A DNA stretch of 64,000 nucleotides, taken from positions 186,001-250,000 of the forward strand of contig NZ_NSGE01000001.1 of assembly GCF_002294985.1 (NCBI RefSeq), in the 5' to 3' direction. The notes under the pieces are model-generated. The model was not told the DNA's origin, did not search any database, and saw only the letters and a list, made by a program, of their open reading frames with translations. Origin of the DNA: Mesorhizobium sp. WSM3862. GTDB taxonomy: Bacteria; Pseudomonadota; Alphaproteobacteria; Rhizobiales; Rhizobiaceae. Below are positions 30,992 through 39,497 of this stretch, in pieces. Positions within the stretch are counted from its first letter, which is position 1, and the number at the start of each line of letters is the position of its first letter. The translations under genes and the position numbers were made by a program.

Positions 30992-31080
30992 GATCATCTC
31001 CTCGACCCGTTCGCCGGGTTCACTGCTTGTCTTCTAGTCTCGTCCGGGACCGGCGATCATTCAGCCGTCTTCGGCCCCAG

Positions 31081-31803
31081 TCAATTGTCCGCGACGATGG
31101 TGCAACGGCCGCCGCCTCTTAGAATTTCGCCGAAACCACCTTTTTCGTGGATCGAATAGACGATTATCGGAATGTTGTTTTCACGCGCAAGTGCAATCGC
31201 GGCCGTATCCATGATCGTAAGCCCGCGTTTGATGACTTCGGCATGACTTATGCGGTCGAAGCGCACGGCCTCCGGATCCTTCTTCGGGTCGGCCGAATAG
31301 ACGCCATCGACCTGCGTGCCCTTGAACAGCGCGTCGGCGCCGATCTCGGCGGCGCGCAGCGCTGCGGCCGAATCGGTGGTGAAGAACGGATTGCCGGTGC
31401 CGCCGGCAAAGATCACCACCTTGCCTTGATTCATATAGGCGGTCGCCTGGCGCTGTGAAAAACTTTCGCAGAGTTCCGGCATGGCAATGGCCGAAAGCAC
31501 CACGGCGTCGACGCCGATTTTGTTCAGCGAGGTGCGCAGCGCCAGCGAGTTGATGACGGTGGCGAGCATGCCCATGTGATCGCCGGTGACACGGTCGCCG
31601 CCCTTGGAGGCGACGGCCACGCCGCGGAAGATGTTGCCGCCGCCGATCACGACTCCGACTTCGACGCCAAGCGCCCGCGCCTCGGCAATGTCGGCTGCGA
31701 TACGGTCGACGACCGAGACGTCGATGCCGAAATGCTGTTCCCCCATCAAGGCTTCGCCCGAAGCTTTCAGCAAGACACGTCGATAGAGGGGCTTCACCGT
31801 CAT
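31081..31803 (-). CDS. pyrH: UMP kinase
   Basis: Bacterial UMP kinase, 240 residues, of the amino-acid kinase fold. RRVLLKASGEALMGEQHFGID, VGVVIGGGNIFRG, DRVTGDHMGMLATVINSLAL, IFAGGTGNPFFTTDSAAALRA (in parts) and KGTQVDGVYSADPKKDP are diagnostic. It phosphorylates UMP to UDP and is GTP-regulated in the family. Normally pyrH directly follows tsf; here about 2.9 kb separate them. Confidence 0.97.
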   Translation of the reverse strand: MTVKPLYRRVLLKASGEALMGEQHFGIDVSVVDRIAADIAEARALGVEVGVVIGGGNIFRGVAVASKGGDRVTGDHMGMLATVINSLALRTSLNKIGVDAVVLSAIAMPELCESFSQRQATAYMNQGKVVIFAGGTGNPFFTTDSAAALRAAEIGADALFKGTQVDGVYSADPKKDPEAVRFDRISHAEVIKRGLTIMDTAAIALARENNIPIIVYSIHEKGGFGEILRGGGRCTIVADN

Positions 31804-31900
31804 CTGGTTCCTCGAAAAATCTCGGCGCGGGCAAATCTGGAGGCGAAGGCGCCTCGCTTCGCCTGGCGGCGCTGGCACGATGGTTCGACCCGATACACGA

Positions 31901-31928
31901 AGGGCGCGGCGATGTCACGCCGCGCCCT
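31901..31928 (-). terminator. Strong GC-rich hairpin downstream of the aldo/keto reductase gene
   Basis: A perfect 11-bp stem (AGGGCGCGGCG with CGCCGCGCCCT) surrounds a 6-nt loop, 25 nt after the stop of the minus-strand reductase. There is no U-run, so termination would be weak or Rho-assisted. Confidence 0.5.
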
Positions 31929-31953
31929 CGCGCAAAATTCCAGGCTTTTCCGA

Positions 31954-33063
31954 TCAGTTGCTGCTGATCCCGACCAGTTCGCCTTCGATCAGGACCGGCG
32001 GCGAATAGCCGGACGGCTTGTCGCCGGTCACGACGCCGCCGGCCACCCTGACCTGAATCTCGGGTAAAAAAAAGGAATGCGGGAACGGCGCGGGCGCAAG
32101 GCTCACCGAATCGAGCCGCTTGCGGAGTTCGGCAGGGATTGAAAAGTCGAGCGCCCGGAGATTGTCCTGCAACTGGGCAAGTTTCGTCGCGCCGAGGATG
32201 ACGGTGGCCACACCCGGCTGCGCCGCAACCCAGTTCAGCGCCACCTGCGCCATGCTTCGGTCGAGTTCGGAAGCCACCTTCTCGAGTTCCGTAACGATCG
32301 CCCAATTGCGTTCGCTGAATTTCTGGAAACCCGGATGCGTGGTGTTGCGGAACCCGTCGAGCCGGCCGGCATTGCCGGCCTGCGCCGGGCGGTATTTGCC
32401 GCTGAGCAGGCCGCTGGCCAGCGGGCTCCACACCATGATGCCGGCGCCGTGACGCGAGGCGAAAGGCGCGAATTCATGTTCGATCGAGCGCTCGGCGAGC
32501 GAATATTCGAGCTGCAGGGCCGAGACCGGCTCATAGCCGCGCAGTTCGGCGATCGCCTGCGCCCGCCCGGCATACCAGGCCGGCACGTCGGAAAGACCGA
32601 TATGGCGTACTTTGCCGGCACGCACCAAATCGTCCAGCGTGCGCAACACCTCCTCGGCCGGCGTCAGCCTGTCCCAGACATGCATGAGGTAAAGATCGAT
32701 ATAGTCGGTTCCGAGCCGCTTCAGCGAAGCGTCCACCGCGCGCATGATGTTCTTCCGGCCATTGCCGCCGGCATTCGGATTGCCGGGTTCCTTGTTCATC
32801 GTGAATTTGGTGGCGATCACCGCCTTGTCGCGCAAGCCGCGCTCGGCGACGAATTCGCCGAGCCAGGTCTCTGCCGTCCCGCCGGTGTAGAGGTCGGCCG
32901 TGTCGAAGAAATTGCCGCCGGCCTCGACATAGGCGTCGAACATGGCGCGGGCGGTTTCCCTGTCAGCACCCCAGCCCCATTCGGTGCCGAAGGTCATGGT
33001 GCCCAGCGCCAGCCGGCTGACGCGCAGGCCGCTGTTGCCAAGCGTGTAATAGTTCATGCTCAT
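31954..33063 (-). CDS. Aldo/keto reductase
   Basis: Reductase of 369 residues with the NADPH-dependent aldo/keto reductase TIM barrel. The catalytic tetrad can be read: Asp and Tyr in FFDTADLYTGG, Lys in VIATKFTMN and His in LYLMHVWDRL. The NADPH-binding end VATVILGATKLAQLQDNL is present. The substrate is unknown; the family reduces sugars and aldehydes. The start is taken as ATG 33063; ATG 33057 is also possible. The C-terminal 45 residues extend past the barrel. It follows the SnoaL-like gene by 29 nt and is probably in one operon under the divergent LysR regulator. Confidence 0.9.
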   Translation of the reverse strand: MSMNYYTLGNSGLRVSRLALGTMTFGTEWGWGADRETARAMFDAYVEAGGNFFDTADLYTGGTAETWLGEFVAERGLRDKAVIATKFTMNKEPGNPNAGGNGRKNIMRAVDASLKRLGTDYIDLYLMHVWDRLTPAEEVLRTLDDLVRAGKVRHIGLSDVPAWYAGRAQAIAELRGYEPVSALQLEYSLAERSIEHEFAPFASRHGAGIMVWSPLASGLLSGKYRPAQAGNAGRLDGFRNTTHPGFQKFSERNWAIVTELEKVASELDRSMAQVALNWVAAQPGVATVILGATKLAQLQDNLRALDFSIPAELRKRLDSVSLAPAPFPHSFFLPEIQVRVAGGVVTGDKPSGYSPPVLIEGELVGISSN

Positions 33064-33092
33064 GACGTGTTCCGATCGTGTTTGGTATGGGC

Positions 33093-33620
33093 TTATTGGC
33101 CAGGCGTCGCTTTCACCCAGGGATTGCCGCGCTCATGCGTCATGCGGAACGTGAAGCCGTCGACCTTCCAGCCTTGACCCGATCGGGTCAGGCGATGCTC
33201 ATAGGTGCCCCAGACCTCCCAGAGCGGATCGCCATTGCCTTCCATCCTGTTCCAGGCATAGCCGTTGGAACGGACGGTCGCCATATCGGCCTCTATTTCG
33301 ACCTGATGGTTGGTCCGCAGGTGCAGGCTCGTCTTGCTGCCTTTGAGATTGGCAGCCCAGGCGCCGATCAGATCGTCGGAGGCGACCGTGGCCGCGGGCT
33401 GTCCGGAAAGGCTGCTGAAGTCGGCGGTGACCCGGTCGGCGAAGTAGCTGCGGGCGAGTTTCCAATCCTGCGCATCGACGGCGCGGTCAATGGCATCCGC
33501 GATGCGGATGACGGCGCGCTCGTCGGCGAGCGCTTGCCAGCCCGTTGGTTCGGCTCCGCCGGCATCGACGGGCGCCAGTGCCAGTCCTGCCGCGAAGGTC
33601 ACGTGTCTCAAAGCATTCAT
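33093..33620 (-). CDS. SnoaL-like / nuclear transport factor 2 family protein, probably exported
   Basis: This 175-residue protein starts at ATG 33620 with AAGGAG 8 nt upstream. The N-terminus (MNALRHVTFAAGLALAPVDA GGA) looks like a short signal peptide. The rest is an NTF2-like alpha+beta cone: AVIRIADAIDRAVDAQDW, YFADRVTADFSSL, HLRTNHQVEIEADMATV and a final strand-rich part (YEHRLTRSGQGWKVDGF). Such domains are ketosteroid-isomerase-like enzymes or binding proteins. The function is not predictable. It pairs with the aldo/keto reductase. Confidence 0.75.
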   Translation of the reverse strand: MNALRHVTFAAGLALAPVDAGGAEPTGWQALADERAVIRIADAIDRAVDAQDWKLARSYFADRVTADFSSLSGQPAATVASDDLIGAWAANLKGSKTSLHLRTNHQVEIEADMATVRSNGYAWNRMEGNGDPLWEVWGTYEHRLTRSGQGWKVDGFTFRMTHERGNPWVKATPGQ

Positions 33621-33738
33621 TTTTTCTTCTCCTTGCGCATCGCGCCCCACCGCCGATGTGTTTGGCGACAATGTGGACCACGTTGACGGCATCGATAAGA
33701 TTGCATTGTTCGCAAGGACTATGCGATGTTATTCATGA

Positions 33739-34665
33739 ATGGATCGAGATCTGCTGACGCATCTGCCGGTGATCGTCGCCGTGGCTCGGCGCGGCGGCTT
33801 CGCGCTTGCCGCGGCCGAGCTCGGCATGAGTCCGTCGGCCGTCAGCCATGCGGTGCGGCTGGTGGAAGAGCGCATCGGCCAGCCGCTGTTTGCGCGCACA
33901 ACGCGCAGCGTTTCGCTGACCGAAGCCGGCAAGGCGCTGGTGGAGACCGCGGCCCCTGCCCTGCAGGACATCTCCGAGCGCATCGACCGCATCCGCGGCG
34001 TCAACGGCAGGCCCTCCGGCCTGCTCAGGATCAATGCGTCCAATATCGCGATCCCCCTGGCGGTCACGCCGGTGATCGCGGCCATGGCCGAACGCTATCC
34101 GGAGGTAACGGTCGAGGTCTTCGCCGACCAGGCCCTGGTCGATATCGTCGGCGAGGGTTTCGATTCCGGCATCAGGCTGGGCGAGATGATCGCACAGGAC
34201 ATGATCACCGTGCGGCTTACGCCTCCCTTCAAGGCGGTGGTTGTCGCCTCGCCCGCCTATGTCGAAAAGCACGGCCGTCCCCGCGCCGTGGCCGATCTCG
34301 CCAAGCACAATTGCATCGGCTACCGGCTTGTCCGCTCCGGCGGGCTCTATCGTTGGGATCTGAACGAGAACGGCAAGGATGTCGTGGTCGAGACGCGCGG
34401 CACGGCCATCGTCACCGATTCGCTTGCGGCGATCGATCTTGCGCTTGCTGGGGTCGGGCTCGCCTACGTATTCGAGCCGCTGGTGCGCGCCGATCTCGCC
34501 GCGGGTCGTCTGGTCCAGATCCTGCAGAAGACGGCGATCGAGGAGCCAGGCCTGTTCCTCTATTTTCCGCGCCGGGCATCGATGGCGCCGAAGCTCAGAG
34601 CCTTTATCGATACCGCTCAAGAGATCGGCCGGGCATCCATGCGGACACCCGGCCGAGTTGCCTGA
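33739..34665 (+). CDS. LysR family transcriptional regulator
   Basis: LTTR of 308 residues. The N-terminal winged helix-turn-helix is clear (GGFALAAAELGMSPSAVSHAV, LVEERIGQPLFARTTRSVSLT). The periplasmic-binding-protein-like effector domain follows (LRINASNIAIPLAVTPVIAA, EVFADQALVDIVGEGFDSGI). It faces the SnoaL-reductase pair across 118 nt, the classical layout for a regulator that controls its divergent neighbours. A perfect palindrome ATTCATGAAT (33731-33740) overlaps its own start codon. The co-inducer is unknown. Confidence 0.92.
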   Translation: MDRDLLTHLPVIVAVARRGGFALAAAELGMSPSAVSHAVRLVEERIGQPLFARTTRSVSLTEAGKALVETAAPALQDISERIDRIRGVNGRPSGLLRINASNIAIPLAVTPVIAAMAERYPEVTVEVFADQALVDIVGEGFDSGIRLGEMIAQDMITVRLTPPFKAVVVASPAYVEKHGRPRAVADLAKHNCIGYRLVRSGGLYRWDLNENGKDVVVETRGTAIVTDSLAAIDLALAGVGLAYVFEPLVRADLAAGRLVQILQKTAIEEPGLFLYFPRRASMAPKLRAFIDTAQEIGRASMRTPGRVA

Positions 34666-34718
34666 GCTCGTGAGCTCTTCACCTCAAGGGACACGCTAAG
34701 CGCTCCCCAGAATCGGAG

Positions 34719-35639
34719 CTATTTCTTGACCGCGGCCGCGACTTCAGCCGCGAAATCGGTCGTTTCCTTCTCGATGCCTTCGCCCAGCGCGAAGCGCAGG
34801 TAAGCGGTGATCTTGGCCGGCGCGCCGATCTCCTTCTCGGCATCCTTCAGCGCCTTCTCGACGGTGATGTCGGGATTGAGCACGAAGGCCTGCTTCAGGA
34901 GCACGACCTCTTCATAGAACTTGCGCAGCCGGCCCTCGACCATCTTCTCGATGATCGCTTCCGGCTTGCCGGACTGGCGGGCCTGGTCGGAGAAGATCGC
35001 CTTCTCGCGCTCGATCAGGGCCGGGTCGACTTCCTCGGCAGTCAGCGCAACCGGGTTGGTGGCGGCGACATGCATGGCGACCTGGCGGCCGAAGGCGTTC
35101 GCCGCATGCTCATTGCCGGTAGTCTCGATCGCGACCAGCACGCCGAGCTTGCCCAGGCCATCCGCGACGGCATTGTGGACATAGGTCGCCACCGCGCCAT
35201 GCGGGACAGTGAGCTTGGCCGAGCGGCGGAAGCCCATGTTCTCACCGATGGTGCCGACCGCGTCCTTGATGGTGTCGGTGACTGACTTGTCGGAGCTCGG
35301 ATACTTGGCCGCGGCAACTGCTTCGGTCGTGCCATAGGCGAGCGCCACCTTGGCGACGTTGGCGACGATTTCCTGGAAGGCGGAGTTGCGCGCGACGAAG
35401 TCGGTCTCGGAGTTCACCTCGACGACCGCGGCTTCGCGAACACCGGAATCGACGCCGATCAGGCCTTCCGCCGCGGTGCGGCCGGCCTTCTTGTCGGCCT
35501 TGGAGATGCCCTTCTTGCGCAGCCAGTCGACGGCCGCTTCCATGTCGCCGTTGGTTTCGTTCAACGCCGCCTTGCAGTCCATCATGCCCGCGCCAGTCAA
35601 GTCGCGGAGTTCTTTGACCTGTGCAGCCGAAATGCTCAT
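34719..35639 (-). CDS. tsf: Elongation factor Ts
   Basis: EF-Ts, 306 residues, exchanges GDP for GTP on EF-Tu. The N-terminal UBA-like domain ([21 protein letters not shown]) and the core motif [13 protein letters not shown] are intact. It lies 120 nt downstream of rpsB with a hairpin in between. The usual downstream neighbour pyrH is displaced by the reductase/LysR block. Confidence 0.97.
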   Translation of the reverse strand: MSISAAQVKELRDLTGAGMMDCKAALNETNGDMEAAVDWLRKKGISKADKKAGRTAAEGLIGVDSGVREAAVVEVNSETDFVARNSAFQEIVANVAKVALAYGTTEAVAAAKYPSSDKSVTDTIKDAVGTIGENMGFRRSAKLTVPHGAVATYVHNAVADGLGKLGVLVAIETTGNEHAANAFGRQVAMHVAATNPVALTAEEVDPALIEREKAIFSDQARQSGKPEAIIEKMVEGRLRKFYEEVVLLKQAFVLNPDITVEKALKDAEKEIGAPAKITAYLRFALGEGIEKETTDFAAEVAAAVKK

Positions 35640-35734
35640 TGTCGCCTCTTTGTTTCAAATGCGCCGACGCACCATCGAATCCCGATGATGCGCCCGGCAA
35701 AAGCGCCTTTAACGCGCCAACTTATTGGAAAGAT

Positions 35735-35754
35735 GAAGGCCGAAGCCGGCCTTC
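35735..35754 (-). other. Hairpin between rpsB and tsf
   Basis: GAAGGCC (35735-35741) pairs with GGCCTTC (35748-35754), loop of 6. On the minus strand it is followed by ATCTTTCC, a poor U-tract. It may be a partial terminator that lowers tsf relative to rpsB expression, or an mRNA-processing site. Confidence 0.45.
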
Positions 35755-35759
35755 GTTTT

Positions 35760-36539
35760 TCAAGCTTCCGGAGCTTCAGTGGCCGGAGTGTCGAGCGCCG
35801 GCTCGACCGGAGCCTCGGCCGACGCGCCGATGTCCATGCCGAGCGCACCCTGCTGCCGGGCGATGCCGTCGATCGCAGCCTTGGCGATCAGATCGCAATA
35901 AAGCTGGATCGCGCGGGCCGCGTCGTCATTGCCGGGGATCGGGAAGTCGATCTTGTCCGGGTCGCAATTGGAATCGATGATGGCGACGACCGGGATGCCG
36001 AGGCGCTTGGCCTCGAGGATGGCGATCGCTTCCTTGTTGGTGTCGATGACGAACATCAGGTCCGGCGTCGAGCCCATGTCCTTGATGCCGCCCAGCGCCT
36101 TGTTGAGCTTCTCGCGCTCGCGGTCGAGGTTGAGCCGCTCCTTCTTGGTGAGGCCCTGGGCCTCGCCGGCCAGCGTCTCGTCGAGCTTGCGCAGGCGCTG
36201 GATCGAATTCGAGATCGTCTTCCAGTTGGTCAGCATGCCGCCCAGCCAACGCGAGTTGACGTAATACTGGGCCGAACGCTGCGCGGCGTCGGCGACGATG
36301 TCCGAAGCCTGGCGCTTGGTGCCGACGAACAGCACACGGCCGCCCTTGGCGACGGTGTCGGAAACCTGCTTCAGGGCCTGGTGCAGCAGCGGCACCGTCT
36401 GCGACAGGTCGATGATGTGGATGTTGTTGCGGGCGCCATAGATGTAGGGCGCCATCTTCGGGTTCCAGCGGTGGGTCTGGTGTCCGAAGTGAACACCAGC
36501 TTCCAGAAGCTGGCGCATGCTGAAATCAGGCAGAGCCAT
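35760..36539 (-). CDS. rpsB: 30S ribosomal protein S2
   Basis: S2, 259 residues. [22 protein letters not shown] (split in family motifs), [44 protein letters not shown] and [26 protein letters not shown] are the S2 signatures. The C-terminal 30 residues are Ala/Glu/Pro-rich, common in alphaproteobacteria. AAAGGA lies 9 nt before ATG 36539. A structured leader precedes it. Confidence 0.98.
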   Translation of the reverse strand: MALPDFSMRQLLEAGVHFGHQTHRWNPKMAPYIYGARNNIHIIDLSQTVPLLHQALKQVSDTVAKGGRVLFVGTKRQASDIVADAAQRSAQYYVNSRWLGGMLTNWKTISNSIQRLRKLDETLAGEAQGLTKKERLNLDREREKLNKALGGIKDMGSTPDLMFVIDTNKEAIAILEAKRLGIPVVAIIDSNCDPDKIDFPIPGNDDAARAIQLYCDLIAKAAIDGIARQQGALGMDIGASAEAPVEPALDTPATEAPEA

Positions 36540-36555
36540 TCTTTAGTTCCTTTCC

Positions 36556-36612
36556 GGTTGGCCTCCACGGACACAGGCATTTCGGACTTGTGTCCTGATG
36601 CCACCGGAGGTT
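36556..36612 (-). promoter_or_regulatory. Structured 5' leader of rpsB
   Basis: In the transcript, a 7-bp stem (36571-36577 with 36591-36597, GGACACA/TGTGTCC) is enclosed by CCTCC (36564-36568) with GGAGG (36608-36612). A competing pair CCGGT/ACCGG (36556-36560 with 36605-36609) uses part of the same bases. Nested and competing helices about 17 nt before the start codon suggest an autoregulatory S2-binding leader. This is an inference; no known motif was matched. Confidence 0.5.
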
Positions 36613-36739
36613 TCAGCCGGATTTCTCCCGGGCAGACACCAAAGTCCGTGTGTGGAATGAGCGCGCATATAGAGGGGAAGTCTCGTAAACGCAAGCGAGC
36701 TACCGGAAAACGCCCTCACCTGCGGCGATCCGCGCACTT

Positions 36740-36788
36740 ATGCATGTCGCCCAGAAGTGTTCGGCGGTTCTGGGACAACGACATGCAT
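36740..36788. repeat. Palindromic intergenic repeat (Mesorhizobium-type), copy 2, best preserved
   Basis: Outer arms ATGCATGTCG (36740-36749) and CGACATGCAT (36779-36788) pair perfectly, as do inner arms CCCAGAA (36750-36756) and TTCTGGG (36768-36774). It would form a long cruciform or RNA hairpin. It sits between rpsB and the DUF4031 gene and may serve as the transcription end for neither or both. Confidence 0.8.
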
Positions 36789-36798
36789 CAAAACTCCG

Positions 36799-37077
36799 TC
36801 AGCGTCGGGTCTTGCCGTTCGGCACTCTGACGCGGCGGAAGACGGCGACAATCTCCTCGCGACTGCATTCGACCGCGCCAAGCCGCACGGCGCGGTCGCG
36901 CTCGAAGCCGGTGATATCGTAATGCGGCGCCGAAGTCTTCGGCGGCCCCTGATAGGACGAGCGCTTGAGGCCGAGCTCGGCGGCAAAGCGGTGGAGCTCG
37001 TCGGTGTCGTCGGCGAGCAGATGGCACCAGCGATGGCCGGCCCATTTCCAGATCGCCGCATCGACATAGACAGCCAT
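36799..37077 (-). CDS. DUF4031 domain-containing protein
   Basis: A small protein of 92 residues starting MAVYVDAAIWKWAGHRWCHLL at ATG 37077. The text LLADDTDELHRFAAELGLKR and QGPPKTSAPHYDITGFERDR is the characteristic DUF4031 pattern, with conserved D, W, H and HYD residues that could form a metal or nucleotide site. The function is unknown. It is the last gene of a minus-strand cluster behind the acyltransferase gene. A longer in-frame ATG at 37194 is rejected because conservation starts at MAVYVD. Confidence 0.85.
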   Translation of the reverse strand: MAVYVDAAIWKWAGHRWCHLLADDTDELHRFAAELGLKRSSYQGPPKTSAPHYDITGFERDRAVRLGAVECSREEIVAVFRRVRVPNGKTRR

Positions 37078-37141
37078 CGAGCTTGCCGCACTCCAACCGA
37101 TATCGGCGGCCCGCTCACAATCACCCCGGGCCGACGCGAAG

Positions 37142-37495
37142 TCAGCGATGATAGAAGGGATTCGGACAGGAAATGAAGCCGCCGGCGGCTTCAAGTTCGG
37201 TCACGATTCTCGACACCGCTTCCTGCATCCTTGAGCGCAGCACGGCGAGCGCCTCTTCGACCGAACCATCATAGGCATGAAGCGCCAACGGCTCGGGCAC
37301 GCGGATGTGAGCGCAGCGCGGCCCGGCGGGCTGCGGAATGAAGCGGTTGATCGAATCGCGCAAGTTGCCTTTGCAATAGTCGTTGCGGATGCGCTTCAGA
37401 TGCTCGGCGATCTCCTCCTGGGTTATCGTCTGATTGGCGAAGGCCCAGGAGCCGACGCGCTGGACGCGCTGGATCGTTTCCGCCAGTTTTCGCAT
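37142..37495 (-). CDS. Hypothetical protein of 117 residues
   Basis: I do not recognise this protein. It is predicted mostly helical, with no signal peptide or membrane segment. It has amphipathic ends (MRKLAETIQRVQRVGSWAF, ITQEEIAEHLKRIRNDYCKG) and a second helical part (EEALAVLRSRMQEAVSRIV). Two Cys residues lie near residues 40 and 62, and another near the C-terminus. It overlaps the end of the acyltransferase gene by 73 nt in another frame and runs towards the DUF4031 gene. Support is from length, codon-like composition and packing in a same-strand cluster. Confidence 0.6.
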   Translation of the reverse strand: MRKLAETIQRVQRVGSWAFANQTITQEEIAEHLKRIRNDYCKGNLRDSINRFIPQPAGPRCAHIRVPEPLALHAYDGSVEEALAVLRSRMQEAVSRIVTELEAAGGFISCPNPFYHR

Positions 37496-38433
37496 TTCTG
37501 CTCATCCGCATCAGCCTTGCCCTCGCGCAGCCAGCGGCGTGAACGCCGCAGCAACTCGGCCAAGTCGAGGTCCGGTTCGGCCGCAACGGCATCGGCGAGC
37601 CGCAGGCCAAGCTCGGCCAGCACCCTTTGCTGGCGGCTGGCAAAGGAAGCGCCCGCCTCTGCGGTCAGGCCGCAGGCCTGCTCGTCGAGGGAGAGCAGGC
37701 CTGAATAGATGCTGTAGACGCGCTCCGGCAGGGAGCCGGCTGCAACACTTTCCATTTTCAGCTTTTTCTCGACATAGGCGCATTCCCTGGCGAGCGGCCG
37801 CTCGACATTGCCGATGAAGGCGAGCTTCCAGACAACAGGAGCCACCCAGACCTTGAAATCCTTGTTGGTTTCGCGCCCGCGCTTCAGCGCCGCCAGCCCC
37901 ATCTCCACCGCGCCGGGAAGCAGCGGCGCGACATAGTTGCCGTGCCAGCCGACGCTGCCTTCCGGATGAAGCAGCACGCCATGGCCTTTCAGCGCCCAAT
38001 CGACCGAATGCGCTTTGGCGGCTTCGCTGTTGCCGGGAATCTGCGCGATCAGATTGTTGGCCAGCCAGAATTTCTGCATCAGCCGACCGAGCCCGTTCAC
38101 CACCCCATGTGTTGCCCATGAGGCGGCAAGCGGGCTGACGCGCGAGACGATCTCCTTGTCGATCATCCAGTCGGTGAAGAATTCCGGATGGTTGGGCGTG
38201 ATGAACGTCGCTTGGCCTTCGCCGCAGCAGGCCTGCAGCTTCTGCTGGTCGGCGACGGGAAAGTCAATGTGACGGATATTGGCGACGCCGCGCAGGCCGG
38301 CGAGCCGATTGAACGGCAACAGGTCGCGGAAGCCGGGAACCCCTCGCAGCATGACGATGCGGTTGACGATCGTCATCACCTTGATCAGCGCCGGATTGGG
38401 TCGCGGCGCCACGAACACGTCGATCCTGCCCAA
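37423..38433 (-). CDS. 1-acyl-sn-glycerol-3-phosphate acyltransferase-like (PlsC domain)
   Basis: Acyltransferase-like protein of 336 residues. The block FITPNHPEFFTDWM matches the NH..D catalytic motif of PlsC-type enzymes, but with five rather than four residues between His and Asp. LLHPEGSVGWHGN corresponds to the EGT/S acceptor-binding motif, and APVVWKL to the hydrophobic P-rich block. The C-terminal 90 residues are helical, arginine-rich and not catalytic. The acceptor lipid is unknown. The start ATG 38433 gives MGRIDVFVAPRPNPALIK. It heads a three-gene cluster. Confidence 0.78.
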   Translation of the reverse strand: MGRIDVFVAPRPNPALIKVMTIVNRIVMLRGVPGFRDLLPFNRLAGLRGVANIRHIDFPVADQQKLQACCGEGQATFITPNHPEFFTDWMIDKEIVSRVSPLAASWATHGVVNGLGRLMQKFWLANNLIAQIPGNSEAAKAHSVDWALKGHGVLLHPEGSVGWHGNYVAPLLPGAVEMGLAALKRGRETNKDFKVWVAPVVWKLAFIGNVERPLARECAYVEKKLKMESVAAGSLPERVYSIYSGLLSLDEQACGLTAEAGASFASRQQRVLAELGLRLADAVAAEPDLDLAELLRRSRRWLREGKADADEQKCENWRKRSSASSASAPGPSPIRR

Positions 38434-38528
38434 GCTTTTCCCCCGAAATGCCTAAGGGATGCTGGAACGGGATTGCGGCGTCTTCAAGTCAGGCTCGGCG
38501 ACGGATCGCCGTAGTGGTTAACCCGCCG

Positions 38529-39359
38529 CTATTTCGAGGCCGGACAGGGCTTGGCCTGATCGAAGAGCGACAGGTTCACCAATTTGCCGGTCATCGAGAA
38601 GTCGCCATAGTCCATGACGAGGTCGCGCGTGATGCCGTTCTCATGCAGTTTGAAGCTGATCCGGTACTCCGGCACCTCTTCGCCGCTTTTGTCGGTGTCG
38701 TCGAAATAGGCGATGTCGACCGGCCAGTATTTGTCGGTGGCTAGCTTTGCGAGCGCCGGCGCTTCCGGGTCCGCCTTGTCGGCGTCGGCTCTCTTGCCGA
38801 CGACGACGGTGGTCGTCATTACCTTATTGGCATCCTCGGAGCCGTCGAACAGATTGGTCTGATAGAAGTTCTCTCCCTTCTCGGCCTTGCCGATCAGCTC
38901 CACGAGGTGCTGGGTGGGGAACTGCGTGGCGGCGAGCTCGAGCGTGTTCTTCTCGGGCTTGTCGATGTTGACTTTGAGGCCTTTCGGCTCCCTGGTCGCC
39001 ATACCCTTGACTTCCTTGTCGAGGTTCTGGTCGACGAAGGACTTCGTCACGAAAGAGAAGGTCTTGCCTTCCGCGTCCTCGAACGTCGTCGTCTGCTGAT
39101 CGGTCAGCCTGGTGTTCTCGCTGGTGACGATCTGCGTGACGAAACGGAACTTCACCGTATAGCCCTCGCAGGGAGAGCCGTTGAACTCATAGACCATGCG
39201 GCCGGAGATGCCTGTGATGCCGGAGCGGTCGGACGCTTTGTTGAGGGTGAGATCATAGACGGCGCGGTGCGCCTGCAGCGCTGGCACGGCAAGGGCCGGA
39301 GTCATCGGGATGGCCGCCGACAGGAGAGCGGCGGAAAGGAAAAGGCGCGTCAAGCGCAT
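38529..39359 (-). CDS. eipB: EipB/DUF1849 family periplasmic cell-envelope protein
   Basis: Protein of 276 residues with a Sec signal peptide (LTRLFLSAALLSAAIPMTPALA). The family text is YDLTLNKASDRSGITGISGRMVYEF, split here as the early beta-strands, then GYTVKFRFVTQ and ENTRLTDQQTTTFED. Two cysteines, in GSPCEGYT and the terminal KPCPASK, correspond to the disulfide known in Brucella EipB, a spiral beta-protein needed for envelope integrity. GGAG lies 10 nt before ATG 39359. It is divergent from the RidA gene. Confidence 0.85.
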   Translation of the reverse strand: MRLTRLFLSAALLSAAIPMTPALAVPALQAHRAVYDLTLNKASDRSGITGISGRMVYEFNGSPCEGYTVKFRFVTQIVTSENTRLTDQQTTTFEDAEGKTFSFVTKSFVDQNLDKEVKGMATREPKGLKVNIDKPEKNTLELAATQFPTQHLVELIGKAEKGENFYQTNLFDGSEDANKVMTTTVVVGKRADADKADPEAPALAKLATDKYWPVDIAYFDDTDKSGEEVPEYRISFKLHENGITRDLVMDYGDFSMTGKLVNLSLFDQAKPCPASK

Positions 39360-39497
39360 GCAGTGCTCCGATCGTCGCGGCCGATGGCAGGCCGCAGGGA
39401 AAGATGGTCCAGCTTAAAAAAAGTCGTGGCGGAAGCGAGGCAAAAATAGCAATTTCGGCCCCGCCAACGCGGCGCCTTCCAGCAATAGGGAAAACCA

